From positions 1,426,001 through 1,490,000 of the forward strand of contig NZ_CBDCBD010000003.1 of assembly GCF_965214215.1 (NCBI RefSeq): DNA of 64,000 bases, written 5' to 3'. A program made the translations under genes and the position numbers. The stretch comes from Poriferisodalis sp965214215 (lineage in GTDB: Bacteria > Actinomycetota > Acidimicrobiia > Acidimicrobiales > Poriferisodalaceae). Shown in pieces: positions 6,872-14,997 of this stretch. The notes under the pieces are model-generated. The model was not told where the DNA came from, made no database searches, and saw nothing but the letters and a program-made list of their open reading frames with translations. The number at the start of each line of letters is the position of its first letter. The first letter of the stretch is position 1.

Positions 6872-8692
6872 ATGAGCATCGCCGACGAACTGAGTCCGAC
6901 GCTTGACGTTCGCATGGTCGGGGACCTCGCCGGGCCGGATGTGTTCGAGCGCGGCGTGGGGTACTGGGAAGACGGCCGAGTGGAGTCGCTAGCTGAAGGG
7001 GACGAGCGGCTGCAAGCGACCGTGCGAGGCACTGTGCCCTATGGCGTCGAGATGTGGTTCGACGACGACAGCTTGCGGTGGACCTGCTCATGCCCGGCAG
7101 CCGAAGACGGCTCGTTCTGCAAGCACTGCACTGCGGTAGCTCTGTCGCTGATCTATGGCGATGAGCCGTCGGATGGAACTGCCGCAACGCCATCTGCGAA
7201 AGCAGGCAAGCAGAGCACCGAAGGCGAACTGCTCGCTGACTTCGTCGGCCGGCTCGAACACGAGCGGCTCGCGGAGATCGTGCTGAGTCAAACAGGCGCT
7301 GACTGGCGACTGCGAGAGCAATTGCTGCTGGAAGCCAGGGCCGAACGGGGACTGGGACTCGACATCGCGCAGTGGCGCGAGACAATCGACAGCGCATTCA
7401 GCTTCGGCGAGCTTGACCGGCGTGGCTACGTGCACTACCGCGACACTGCTGACTGGGCAGACGAGGTGAACGAGGTGATCGACGCCCTCGCCGAGCTCAT
7501 CGACGCGGGCTACGGCGAGGCGGCGGCGGAGCTCGTCGAGCACGCGTACATGAGGACCGATCTCGCAATGGGCGAGATCTACGACGAGGACGGCACGCTG
7601 ATGATGGTCGGCGAGCGGCTGGGGGACCTGCATTTTCAGGCATGCGAGGCCGGATCGCCCGAACCAGTCAAGCTCGCGCAGCGTTTGGCGAAGCTGGAGC
7701 TCAACTACGAGCTGGAGGCGTTCTTTCGGTCTGCGGCGCCCTACGCGGAGTTGCTGGGTTCGGCGGGGCTCGCGGCATTTCGCGAGTCCGTCGAGCCGAG
7801 CTGGCTCAAGATCGACCCGGCAGGCGGTCAGTGGCGTACCCGGGACCACCGCGCGCGAGAGGCGATGATCGGATGGGCGCTCGCCACTGGTGATCCGGAC
7901 GCGCTCGTCGAGGCGCATCGGCGTGAGCGCATCCGCCCGAACGAGACGCTGGAGATCGCTCGGGCGTATGAGGCCGCAGGGCGCGATGACGAAGCGGTGA
8001 CTTGGGCGCGCACGGGGATTGCCGAATTCGGCCATGATGCGTGGCACACAGGCGAACTGTGCGATTTCCTAGCTCGGAAGCTGCGTGAGCAGGGCAAATC
8101 CGGCGCGGCGGTCGATCTGTACTGGAACGCGTTCACTGCCAGCCCATCGCTAGGGGCCTGCCGGACATTGGTGCGCCAAGACGACCGACCAGACTGTCCA
8201 GACTGGTTGGAACGCTGCTTGCGGCATCTCCGCGGCCGCTTGGGGACGAGCTCGGTGACCACGGCATCGCCGTCGACGCTGCCGACCGAAGTCATAGCCA
8301 CCGGGTTCGATGCCACACCGAGCGCGGAGATCGTCCTCGTCGAGATCCTGCTGTACGAGGGACGTGCCGAAGAGGCGTGGGCGACGGCATTGCAGCACGG
8401 CACCAGCTGGCAGCTGTGGATGGCGCTCGCACGAGCGCGCGAGCCGACGGCGCCCCGTGACTCGATCGCGATCTACGAATCGCAGGCCTTGGCGGTCATC
8501 AACCGCAAGAAGGCTGACCAGTACTGGGTCGCCGTCGACCTGATGTCTCGGATACGGCGCCTGGCCGTCGAGGCTGGCGAGCCGGCGCTGTTCGATTCGC
8601 TGCTGCACCGCGTCAGAACCGATCACAAGGCGAAGCGCCGCCTCCAAAGCGAGATGAAGGACCTGACGCCGCTCGCTGAGGAATTGACATGA
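6872..8692 (+). CDS. SWIM zinc-finger domain protein
   Basis: A protein of about 606 residues. The N-terminal 80 residues end in a SWIM zinc finger, WTCSCPAAEDGSFCKHCTAVAL, with the CxCx(n)CxH ligand set. SWIM domains bind DNA or protein and occur in many uncharacterised bacterial proteins of this length. The remainder is helical and repeat-like (for example ETLEIARAYEAAGRDDEAVTWARTGIAEFG), suggesting TPR-like scaffolding. The ATG at 6872 is preferred; a GTG lies two codons upstream. The stop overlaps the start of the GFA gene by 4 nt (ATGA), so the two are probably co-translated. Confidence 0.8.
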   Translation: MSIADELSPTLDVRMVGDLAGPDVFERGVGYWEDGRVESLAEGDERLQATVRGTVPYGVEMWFDDDSLRWTCSCPAAEDGSFCKHCTAVALSLIYGDEPSDGTAATPSAKAGKQSTEGELLADFVGRLEHERLAEIVLSQTGADWRLREQLLLEARAERGLGLDIAQWRETIDSAFSFGELDRRGYVHYRDTADWADEVNEVIDALAELIDAGYGEAAAELVEHAYMRTDLAMGEIYDEDGTLMMVGERLGDLHFQACEAGSPEPVKLAQRLAKLELNYELEAFFRSAAPYAELLGSAGLAAFRESVEPSWLKIDPAGGQWRTRDHRAREAMIGWALATGDPDALVEAHRRERIRPNETLEIARAYEAAGRDDEAVTWARTGIAEFGHDAWHTGELCDFLARKLREQGKSGAAVDLYWNAFTASPSLGACRTLVRQDDRPDCPDWLERCLRHLRGRLGTSSVTTASPSTLPTEVIATGFDATPSAEIVLVEILLYEGRAEEAWATALQHGTSWQLWMALARAREPTAPRDSIAIYESQALAVINRKKADQYWVAVDLMSRIRRLAVEAGEPALFDSLLHRVRTDHKAKRRLQSEMKDLTPLAEELT

Positions 8693-9126
8693 GCGAGACG
8701 GCCGAGCCTGCTTCGGCGCCGGTGGCGTCGGGGCACTGCATGTGCGGCGGTGTGAGCTACGAGGTGCACGGACCGATCCGACAGGTGTGGGACTGCCACT
8801 GCTGGCGGTGCCGTCGTTGGACGGGGCACTTCATGGCGGCCACAGGATGCGAGAGGGCGGACCTCCGGCTGGTCTCGGATGCCTCGCTGTCGTGGTACCA
8901 CCCAGCCGACGACCCCAACGTGGCCTACGGCTTCTGCGGGGAGTGCGGCGGGTCGATGTTCTGGAGGGTGGCAGAGGGCGAACTGCACCAGATCGACCAC
9001 ATTGCGATCTGCGCCGGCACCCTCGACCTCCCCTCGGGCCTGCACACCGAGCGGGCCATCTTCATCGACGAAGCCGCCGACTACCACAAGCTTGACCCTG
9101 CGATCCCCGCCGAGAGCCACGAATAG
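8689..9126 (+). CDS. GFA family (glutathione-dependent formaldehyde-activating enzyme-like) protein
   Basis: A 145-residue zinc-binding protein of the GFA/CENP-V fold. Cysteine motifs in order are GHCMCGGVSY, CHCWRCRRW and FCGECGG, the standard three Cys clusters that bind zinc in the Mss4-like fold. The family is named for S-hydroxymethylglutathione formation, but actinobacteria generally lack glutathione, so the real substrate is probably different. The start codon overlaps the SWIM gene stop. It converges on the PPOX-family gene. Confidence 0.88.
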   Translation: MSETAEPASAPVASGHCMCGGVSYEVHGPIRQVWDCHCWRCRRWTGHFMAATGCERADLRLVSDASLSWYHPADDPNVAYGFCGECGGSMFWRVAEGELHQIDHIAICAGTLDLPSGLHTERAIFIDEAADYHKLDPAIPAESHE

Positions 9127-9144
9127 ACCAACTGAGGGCGAGCT

Positions 9145-9945
9145 TTACGTGTCGTAGACGGCGTCGTCGATCTCGCCTGGCGCCACGCTCAGTCCTTCTG
9201 GTCCGAAGCCTGCGCGGCCCCGCCAAGGATCTTCAGTCCTTGTGAGTTCGTCGGACAGACGAGTGTCGGGGGTGCGGTGGGCGAGGTTGGCGACGGCTGA
9301 TGGCGTGGGGATGCCTTCGGTGAGGTCGGCGGCGGGCGTCGGCAGTTCGAATCGGGTGGTAAGCGGGACAACGCCGGCCCACCAGTCACCGGCCATGTCC
9401 TCGGCGTCGTCGACCGGGTCGCCGGTTCGGACCTTGGCCGATGCCTCTGCCAGCGGCAGCTCGAGCACTAGCGTGGCTCGCAGATCCTCGGCGCTTGGCG
9501 GCCGGGAGGTGTCCCAGTTGGCGACGATGTGGTCAGTCACCAGCTTGAGTGCTCGTTCTTTGGCCGCTGCTTCGGTGACGCGATGGGCACGACCGCGCAC
9601 CACGACGCAGCGGTAGTTCATCGAGTTGTGGAACGGCGTGCGAGCCATCACCAGCCCGTCGAGGCGGGTGACCGTCACGCAGATCTCGGTGCCTTCGCCG
9701 GAGTTCAGCAAGTGGTTGGCCAGCGCCCCGTGTAGGTACAGATTCTCGTCGTCGCGGCCATAGGCCATCGGAAGCACAAGCGGCCCGTCGGGAGTGTCAA
9801 CGCCCACGTGCGCAATGAGCCCAGCATCAAGGATCTCGGCCACCTCATCGCGTCCATAGCGACCGCGTTCCGCCATGCGCCGCAGCTTCATTCGGGCAGA
9901 CGGTGCCTGCGCGCTGTTCTTGTCTGACTCGCTTGATTCGTTCAC
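9145..9945 (-). CDS. Pyridoxamine 5'-phosphate oxidase-like FMN-binding protein
   Basis: A 266-residue protein with a split-barrel flavin-binding domain of the NimA/PPOX class: RYGRDEVAEILDAGLIAHVGV, LVLPMAYGRDDENLYLHGALANHLLN and ARTPFHNSMNYRCVVVRGRAHRV. Members bind FMN or F420 and reduce nitro compounds or other small molecules; many are uncharacterised. The GTG start at 9945 is chosen because TACGGT ends exactly 6 nt upstream; an internal ATG lies at 9891. The C-terminal 60 residues (TPAADLTEGIPTPS...) are an extension. Functional class is solid, substrate is not. Confidence 0.85.
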   Translation of the reverse strand: MNESSESDKNSAQAPSARMKLRRMAERGRYGRDEVAEILDAGLIAHVGVDTPDGPLVLPMAYGRDDENLYLHGALANHLLNSGEGTEICVTVTRLDGLVMARTPFHNSMNYRCVVVRGRAHRVTEAAAKERALKLVTDHIVANWDTSRPPSAEDLRATLVLELPLAEASAKVRTGDPVDDAEDMAGDWWAGVVPLTTRFELPTPAADLTEGIPTPSAVANLAHRTPDTRLSDELTRTEDPWRGRAGFGPEGLSVAPGEIDDAVYDT

Positions 9946-9951
9946 GCCAGC

Positions 9952-9957
9952 ACCGTA
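9952..9957 (-). promoter_or_regulatory. Leaderless -10 box (TACGGT)
   Basis: TACGGT on the minus strand, 6 nt before the GTG at 9945. It decides the start of the PPOX-like gene in favour of the GTG. Confidence 0.55.
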
Positions 9958-10136
9958 CGCGGCACACGCCTCGCTGCGTCTACTCGGGCGAGGAATCCTG
10001 ACGTAGCGGCGGGAGGGGTGGGTGGCAGCGAACGGGGCCCCCGCAGCCGCAGCTTGCGAGGACTGCGGGGTGTTCGCTGACAGGACCCGCCCCGGGCGGC
10101 AGACTCCGAGCCAAGAGCCCGATTCTGCCCGCCACC

Positions 10137-10142
10137 TAGGAT
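10137..10142 (+). promoter_or_regulatory. -10 box (TAGGAT) with leadered start
   Basis: TAGGAT lies about 30 nt before the ATG at 10173, and the leader contains GAGGGGAA as Shine-Dalgarno. This gene is therefore an example of an SD-led transcript in the window. Confidence 0.45.
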
Positions 10143-10172
10143 GACCGGCGGCCGTCAACGAGGGGAACTGCC

Positions 10173-11405
10173 ATGAAGTTCGGGATCTTCTACGAGCTGC
10201 AGCTGCCGAGGCCGTGGAAGGACGACTCCGAGTACGTCTTGTTCCAACAGGCACTCGACCAGATCGAACTGGCCGACAAGCTCGGCTACGACTACGCGTG
10301 GGAGGTCGAGCACCACTTCCTCGAGGAGTACAGCCACAGCTCCGCGCCTGAGGTCTTCTTGGCGGCGGCCAGCCAGCGCACAAAGAACATCCGCCTCGGG
10401 CACGGCATCGTGCAGCTGCCCACCAACCATCCCGCCCGCGTCGCCGAACGGGTCTCAACCCTCGACATCGTCAGCGGGGGCCGGGTCGAACTCGGCATCG
10501 GCGAAGGCTCGTCGGTCACCGAGCTGCACCCCTTCGATCGCCGCTTCCGCGACAAGCGCGTCGTCTGGGAAGACGCCGTGCGCTGCCTCATGCCGATGTT
10601 CCAAGAGGTCAACCACTCCTACGACGGGGAGATCTTCAAGTTCCCCGCCCGCAATGTGGTGCCCAAGCCGTACCAGAAGCCGCACCCGCCGCTGTGGGTG
10701 GCATGCAGCCAGCTCGACACGATCGTCATGGCGGCCCGGCGAGGCATGGGAGCGCTGGGCTTCTCATTCGTGTCCGCCGACGCAGCCCGGGCCTGGGTGA
10801 ACGCCTACTACAACAACTACCTCAACCACCTCGACCCGCTCTGCGACTACCAGACCAACCCCGGCGTGGCGGTCGTCAGCCCGTTCATGTGCGCCGAGAC
10901 CGACGAGGAAGCCCAGGCCAAGGCCGAGGGCTGGACGTTCTTCCAGTTCTCGCTCGTGTTCTACAACTCCCACGGCCCCGTCGAGCCGGGCTCGGTCAAC
11001 CTGTGGGACGAGTACCAGGAGTGGAAGAAGTCGCCGAAAGGGCAGAAGGCCAGCAACAACGTCGGCCTGGTGGGCTCACCCGAGACCATCCGCCGCAAGC
11101 TCGAGATGTACGAAGACGCCCACGTCGATCAGCTCATCCTGCTGAACCAGGCCGGCAAGAACACCCATGAAGACATCTGCTCGAGCCTCGAGCTGTTCGC
11201 TGCTGAGGTCATGGGGGAATTCCATGAGCGCGACGCGGAGCATCAGGACTGGAAGTCAGCAGTACTGGCCGGCGATGTCGTCCTCGACGACATCGACACC
11301 GACCTGTTCCAGGTGATCACCAACCAAACCCCGGTGGAAAAGCGCGAGGAAATCGAGCGCAAGCAGCGCGAGGCCCGCGCCCGCCAAGCAGTCGGACTCA
11401 GCTAG
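10173..11405 (+). CDS. LLM class flavin-dependent oxidoreductase (long form)
   Basis: A 410-residue luciferase-like protein: MKFGIFYELQLPRPW, EVEHHFLEEY, IRLGHGIVQLPTNHPARVAERVSTLD and GRVELGIGEG are family blocks. The body carries an aromatic-rich insert (NAYYNNYLNHLDP) and a charged helical C-terminal tail (VEKREEIERKQREARARQ), making it longer than the 340-residue form at 403. It probably uses reduced FMN or F420; the substrate is unknown. The start is fixed by GAGGGGAACTGCC-ATG. It stands alone, convergent with the dehalogenase gene. Confidence 0.9.
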   Translation: MKFGIFYELQLPRPWKDDSEYVLFQQALDQIELADKLGYDYAWEVEHHFLEEYSHSSAPEVFLAAASQRTKNIRLGHGIVQLPTNHPARVAERVSTLDIVSGGRVELGIGEGSSVTELHPFDRRFRDKRVVWEDAVRCLMPMFQEVNHSYDGEIFKFPARNVVPKPYQKPHPPLWVACSQLDTIVMAARRGMGALGFSFVSADAARAWVNAYYNNYLNHLDPLCDYQTNPGVAVVSPFMCAETDEEAQAKAEGWTFFQFSLVFYNSHGPVEPGSVNLWDEYQEWKKSPKGQKASNNVGLVGSPETIRRKLEMYEDAHVDQLILLNQAGKNTHEDICSSLELFAAEVMGEFHERDAEHQDWKSAVLAGDVVLDDIDTDLFQVITNQTPVEKREEIERKQREARARQAVGLS

Positions 11406-11458
11406 CTCAGGCGAAACCAGCCGGTCGCTTCAGCGGTTGGGCGGATCGTGCGACTGAT

Positions 11459-12337
11459 TCAGCGGTTCGCCAGCCAGTCGGCGATGGCTTGGCCGATCTC
11501 GTCGGGGCTGTCTTCTTGGCAGAAGTGATTGCCTGCGACGGTCACCTCGGTCTGGTTCGGCCAGGTGCGGCAATAGTCGAGCTGGGGGCCGTTCAGGATC
11601 GCGCCCGGATCGGCATTGACCAGCAGTTTCGGCACGTCTGAGCTCGACAGCCACTCGCCGTAGTCGGTCACGATCTGGGTGACGTCGGCCGGTTCGCCTT
11701 CGATCGGGATCTGGCGCGGCCACGTAAGGGTGGGACGCCGGTGCTCGGGCTCGACGAACGGGCGCCGGTATTCGTTCATCTCCTCGTCGCTGAGCTTGCG
11801 GATGATCGAGCCGGGCAGCACAGCCTCGACGAAGAGATTCTTGGTAATCACCATCTCCTCCCCGGCGGGCGAGCGGAAGCCCTGGAAGATGCCGGCCGCC
11901 GCCTCAGGCCACTCGGCCCAAGACATCGGTCGCACGATGGCCTCCATGTACGCGATGCCGCCTACGCGGTCGCGGTGCCGGTTGGCCCAGTCGAAGCCGA
12001 GCGCGGAGCCCCAGTCGTGGATGACGAAGGTGATGTTGTCGCCGAGGTCGAGCTGGTCGAGCAGGCCGTCGAGATACTCACGATGCTCCACGAACCGGTA
12101 CGAGTCGGGACCGGTGTCGTCCAGCTTGTCCGAATCGCCTTGGCCGATCAGGTCGGGTACGACTACTCGGGCGTGCGGCCGGACGTGGGGCACGATGTTG
12201 CGCCACAGGTACGACGACGTCGGGTTGCCGTGCAGGAATACGACCGCATCGCCCGATCCTGAGTCGTGGTACGCCATCTGCTTGCCGTTGACGGTTGCGT
12301 AGGACTTGGACAGCGGTTCAGCGGAGAGGGTTGCCAT
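11459..12337 (-). CDS. dhaA: Haloalkane dehalogenase
   Basis: A 292-residue alpha/beta hydrolase. Residues match the haloalkane dehalogenase II (DhaA/LinB) signature: HGNPTSSYLWRN with the halide-binding Asn38, HDWGSALGF with nucleophile Asp108 and the second halide-binding Trp109, acidic partner Glu132 in YMEAIVRP, and the catalytic His271 in NHFCQEDSPDEIG. It would hydrolyse carbon-halogen bonds of alkyl halides to alcohol and halide in the cytoplasm. The ATG at 12337 is preceded by GAAGGAG at 7 nt. It lies downstream of the yceI-like gene on the same strand, with two hairpins between them. Confidence 0.93.
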   Translation of the reverse strand: MATLSAEPLSKSYATVNGKQMAYHDSGSGDAVVFLHGNPTSSYLWRNIVPHVRPHARVVVPDLIGQGDSDKLDDTGPDSYRFVEHREYLDGLLDQLDLGDNITFVIHDWGSALGFDWANRHRDRVGGIAYMEAIVRPMSWAEWPEAAAGIFQGFRSPAGEEMVITKNLFVEAVLPGSIIRKLSDEEMNEYRRPFVEPEHRRPTLTWPRQIPIEGEPADVTQIVTDYGEWLSSSDVPKLLVNADPGAILNGPQLDYCRTWPNQTEVTVAGNHFCQEDSPDEIGQAIADWLANR

Positions 12338-12429
12338 GGGTGCTCCTTCGTTCGACCGGATCGGCGCCACATCATGCCCGACTCAGCAACACATCGCATC
12401 GGCGCCCAAGGGTGCCGCTGTGCCTAATG

Positions 12430-12444
12430 GTTCGGATGCCGAAC
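12430..12444. terminator. Small hairpin
   Basis: GTTCGG-atg-CCGAAC, a perfect 6-bp stem with a 3-nt loop, between the yceI-like and dehalogenase genes. It follows the longer hairpin at 12465 and may act with it. Confidence 0.35.
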
Positions 12445-12464
12445 GGCGCCTGCGGTGCCTGATG

Positions 12465-12490
12465 GTTCGAACGCTCAAGAGCGTTCGAAC
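12465..12490 (-). terminator. Perfect 12-bp inverted repeat over the yceI-like stop codon
   Basis: GTTCGAACGCTC and its exact complement are separated by only AA. The stop codon of the yceI-like gene (12475-12477) lies at the centre. No T-run follows on the minus strand, so this may act in mRNA stability, partial termination or protein binding rather than as a classical intrinsic terminator. Confidence 0.5.
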
Positions 12491-13389
12491 AGCAGCTGGA
12501 ATTCCATGATTCCGTGATCTTCTGCTGAGAGGACGATCGGAACCTGCGGAACAGTCACGTCAAAATCGGCGAAGACGAGCTCGACTGAGCCGACCACGGC
12601 GATGACGCTGCCGACGAGTTGCGCTTTGATGTCGACGACAACAGGTTGGGTGATGCCGTTCACCCTCAGGTCGCCCGCCGCCGCGAAACTGACGGGCTCG
12701 CCGGTCTCCACAGCACCTTCGATGTGCAGTTCCTCGGTGAGCACGAACGTCGCTGTCGGGTGCTGGGAGGTTCCCAGGGCTCGCTGCACTGCGCTGTCTC
12801 GCCGCCGGTCGTCGGTTTGCAGTGTCGTGAGGTCGACGGTGATCTCCACGGAGGTCACGCGCTCATCGGTGATCTCCAGCGTGCCGCTGATGTCGCCGGT
12901 GCGGCCCACTGCGGTGAAAGCGCCGACGTTCGCTAGCTCCTCGTCGACACGAAAACCAGCGAACGAGCCGGTGGCGTCCTCCAGCGTGAACTCTCCGGTC
13001 TCGGAATCCACGGCCCAGGTGCCGTCGAGCTCGGCGGTCGCTGTCACGGCAACGTCGGGTGCATTGCTCTCGCTGGAGTTGCTGTCGGCTGTCCCCGCGC
13101 CCGCAGCGCTGTCGCTTTCGTCCGTGTCGGCGTCCTCGCTCCCCCCGGCATCGGAGGCAGTGACCCCGCTCGAAAGGGAATCGCTGCCGACATCCGTTGG
13201 GGCGGTCGCATCCGATAGCCCAGCAGGTTCGAAGTCGTCTTGGGCCCGTTGGGCGTCTTCGACCGCCTCGGCCAAGCTCACCTCCTCAGGCGCGCCGCCG
13301 AGCACTCGCCAGACGCCGAGCGCTGCTGCAGCGGCCACGATCACCAGCAGCACGCCGACGGTCAGCACTGTGCGGCGCCGGGGGCTCAT
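12475..13389 (-). CDS. Membrane-anchored YceI-like lipocalin-fold protein
   Basis: A 304-residue protein: N-terminal TM/signal anchor (TVLTVGVLLVIVAAAAALGVW, residues 8-28), an Asp/Ser/Gly/Ala-rich extracellular linker to about residue 115, then a C-terminal YceI domain. The domain is recognised by GTWAVDSETGEF, SGTLEITDERVTSVEITVDLTTLQTDDRRRDSAVQRALGTSQHPTATF and LRVNGITQPV. YceI proteins bind isoprenoid or amphiphilic ligands outside the membrane. The start lies 8 nt from a TACCGT box that overlaps the -10 box of the divergent IMPDH-like gene. Confidence 0.88.
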   Translation of the reverse strand: MSPRRRTVLTVGVLLVIVAAAAALGVWRVLGGAPEEVSLAEAVEDAQRAQDDFEPAGLSDATAPTDVGSDSLSSGVTASDAGGSEDADTDESDSAAGAGTADSNSSESNAPDVAVTATAELDGTWAVDSETGEFTLEDATGSFAGFRVDEELANVGAFTAVGRTGDISGTLEITDERVTSVEITVDLTTLQTDDRRRDSAVQRALGTSQHPTATFVLTEELHIEGAVETGEPVSFAAAGDLRVNGITQPVVVDIKAQLVGSVIAVVGSVELVFADFDVTVPQVPIVLSAEDHGIMEFQLLFERS

Positions 13390-13397
13390 GGCGGCTC

Positions 13398-13403
13398 ACG
13401 GTA
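13398..13403 (-). promoter_or_regulatory. -10 box for the yceI-like gene (TACCGT)
   Basis: TACCGT on the minus strand, 8 nt before the ATG at 13389. It shares two base pairs with the opposing box at 13402-13407. Confidence 0.5.
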
Positions 13404-13407
13404 GCTT
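13402..13407 (+). promoter_or_regulatory. -10 box for the IMPDH-like gene (TAGCTT)
   Basis: TAGCTT on the plus strand, 10 nt before the ATG at 13418. The start codons of the divergent genes are only 28 bp apart. Confidence 0.5.
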
Positions 13408-13417
13408 GGGACTGCTC

Positions 13418-14497
13418 ATGAAATTGCGCGACCTGCCTACCGGACTGACCTTCGACGATGTGCTGATCGTGCCGCAGCGCTCGTCGATCCGCAGCCGCAG
13501 CGATGTATCGGTGCGCACCCGCCTCTCGCGCAACATCTCTCTGGAGCTGCCGGTGATTGCGGCCAATATGGACACGGTCTGCGAACACGAGATGGCGATC
13601 TCCATGGCACGCCTCGGTGGTGCGGGAATCGTCCACCGGTTTATGCCCATCGACGCGCAGGCGGGCCAGATCGCGGCGATCAAGCAGGCCGACGACGGTG
13701 CACTGGTGGCCGGCGCCGCTGTCGGCACCGACCACGACATGGGTGACCGCGCCAAGGCGCTGGTGGCGGCGGGCGCACAGGTGCTGGTGCTCGACATTGC
13801 GCACGGTCACGCAGATCACGCCATCGACGGCGTGCGCCGCCTGAAGGACCGCTTCGCAGATACCGAGGTCATCGCCGGCAACGTGGCCACCGTCGACGGC
13901 GCGATCGATATGGCCGAAGCCGGTGCCGATGCGATCAAGGTCGGCGTCGGACCGGGCGGGGTCTGCACAACGCGGCTTGTGGCCGGGGTCGGCGTGCCGC
14001 AATTGAGTGCGACCGACAGCGTGGTCAACGGGCTGGCAGACGCCGGGTTCGACTTGCCGGTCATTGCCGACGGCGGCATCAGGACGTCGGGCGACATAGC
14101 CAAAGCATTGGCGGTCGGTGCCGAGACGGTGATGATCGGCAGCATGCTCGCGGGAACCAAGGAAAGCCCTGGTGAGGTCGAGCAGGGCCCGCACGGTCTG
14201 CGCAAGCGCATCCGGGGCATGGCCAGCTTCGAAGCCATCGAGGCTCGGGCCGAACGTCACGGCGAGGAAATCGACGACGAATACTTCGAGCAGCGGGCGC
14301 CCGAAGGCGTCGAAGGCACTGTTCCCTACCGCGGAGAAGCCGGCAAGCTGATCGGTGAACTGATGGCAGGCCTGCGCAGTGCCATGAGCTACACCAACGC
14401 CCGCAATCTGGCGGAATTCACCGAGCGCACCGAGTTCGTCGCGGTGACCCCGCTCGGGTTGGCGGAGAACACTCCGCACGCCACCCTGTCGTACTGA
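13418..14497 (+). CDS. IMP dehydrogenase / GMP reductase family protein without CBS domains
   Basis: A 359-residue TIM-barrel purine enzyme. LTFDDVLIVPQRSSIRSRSDV opens the barrel. GVGPGGVCTTRLVAGVGVPQ carries the catalytic Cys near residue 186, with Gly where most members have Ser. DGGIRTSGDIAKALAVGAETVMIGS binds phosphate, and YFEQRAPEGVEGTVPYRG is the flap region. The CBS pair of canonical IMPDH is missing and the length fits GMP reductase, but the flap is IMPDH-like, so either IMP oxidation or GMP reduction is possible. The ATG at 13418 is chosen because the barrel starts there. Confidence 0.85.
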   Translation: MKLRDLPTGLTFDDVLIVPQRSSIRSRSDVSVRTRLSRNISLELPVIAANMDTVCEHEMAISMARLGGAGIVHRFMPIDAQAGQIAAIKQADDGALVAGAAVGTDHDMGDRAKALVAAGAQVLVLDIAHGHADHAIDGVRRLKDRFADTEVIAGNVATVDGAIDMAEAGADAIKVGVGPGGVCTTRLVAGVGVPQLSATDSVVNGLADAGFDLPVIADGGIRTSGDIAKALAVGAETVMIGSMLAGTKESPGEVEQGPHGLRKRIRGMASFEAIEARAERHGEEIDDEYFEQRAPEGVEGTVPYRGEAGKLIGELMAGLRSAMSYTNARNLAEFTERTEFVAVTPLGLAENTPHATLSY

Positions 14498-14576
14498 TCT
14501 GGGCCGAGACTCCCTTCTGTCCCGATCCCGACGGGGTGTCGCCGGGCGAATGCCCAGCCCACCGAGGAGTGTCGCA

Positions 14577-14960
14577 ATGCCAAGCGAGCCGTCCAAGGAT
14601 CTCATTGCGATCGAAGATCCCTACCCGCAGCGCGACTATGAGGTGCGTTGCACGACCCCCGAGCTGACCTGTGTCTGCCCGGTTACGGGTCAGCCCGATT
14701 TCGCGACGGTGGAGATCGCCTACATCCCCGATCGGCTCATTGTGGAACTGAAATCGCTGAAGCTCTACCTGTGGAGCTACCGGGATGAACCCGTCCATCA
14801 CGAGGCCGTCACCAACCGCATCCTCGACGACTTGGTGGCTGCCGTCGCCCCCCAACAGGCCACGGTGCAGACGCGCTGGCTCGTCCGGGGCGGCATCACG
14901 ACCACCGTCACCGCCCGCCATCCCGCCCGGGCGTCGCTGGTCGATACCGCCGGCGAATGA
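14577..14960 (+). CDS. queF: NADPH-dependent 7-cyano-7-deazaguanine reductase
   Basis: A 127-residue unimodular QueF of the T-fold superfamily. CVCPVTGQPDFATVEI carries the catalytic Cys34 and Asp41, and VELKSLKLYLWSYRDE is the NADPH/substrate-binding signature. It reduces preQ0 to preQ1 in queuosine biosynthesis. GAGGAG stands just upstream of the ATG at 14577, which fixes the start against a longer frame. No other que gene is in the window, so preQ0 must be made elsewhere or salvaged. Confidence 0.93.
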   Translation: MPSEPSKDLIAIEDPYPQRDYEVRCTTPELTCVCPVTGQPDFATVEIAYIPDRLIVELKSLKLYLWSYRDEPVHHEAVTNRILDDLVAAVAPQQATVQTRWLVRGGITTTVTARHPARASLVDTAGE

Positions 14961-14984
14961 CTGAAGGCCGTCTCGCGGCCTCAA

Positions 14985-14990
14985 TACACT
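14985..14990 (+). promoter_or_regulatory. Leaderless -10 box (TACACT)
   Basis: TACACT followed by 7 nt and the ATG at 14998; no Shine-Dalgarno is visible. Confidence 0.55.
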
Positions 14991-14997
14991 CGATCTG

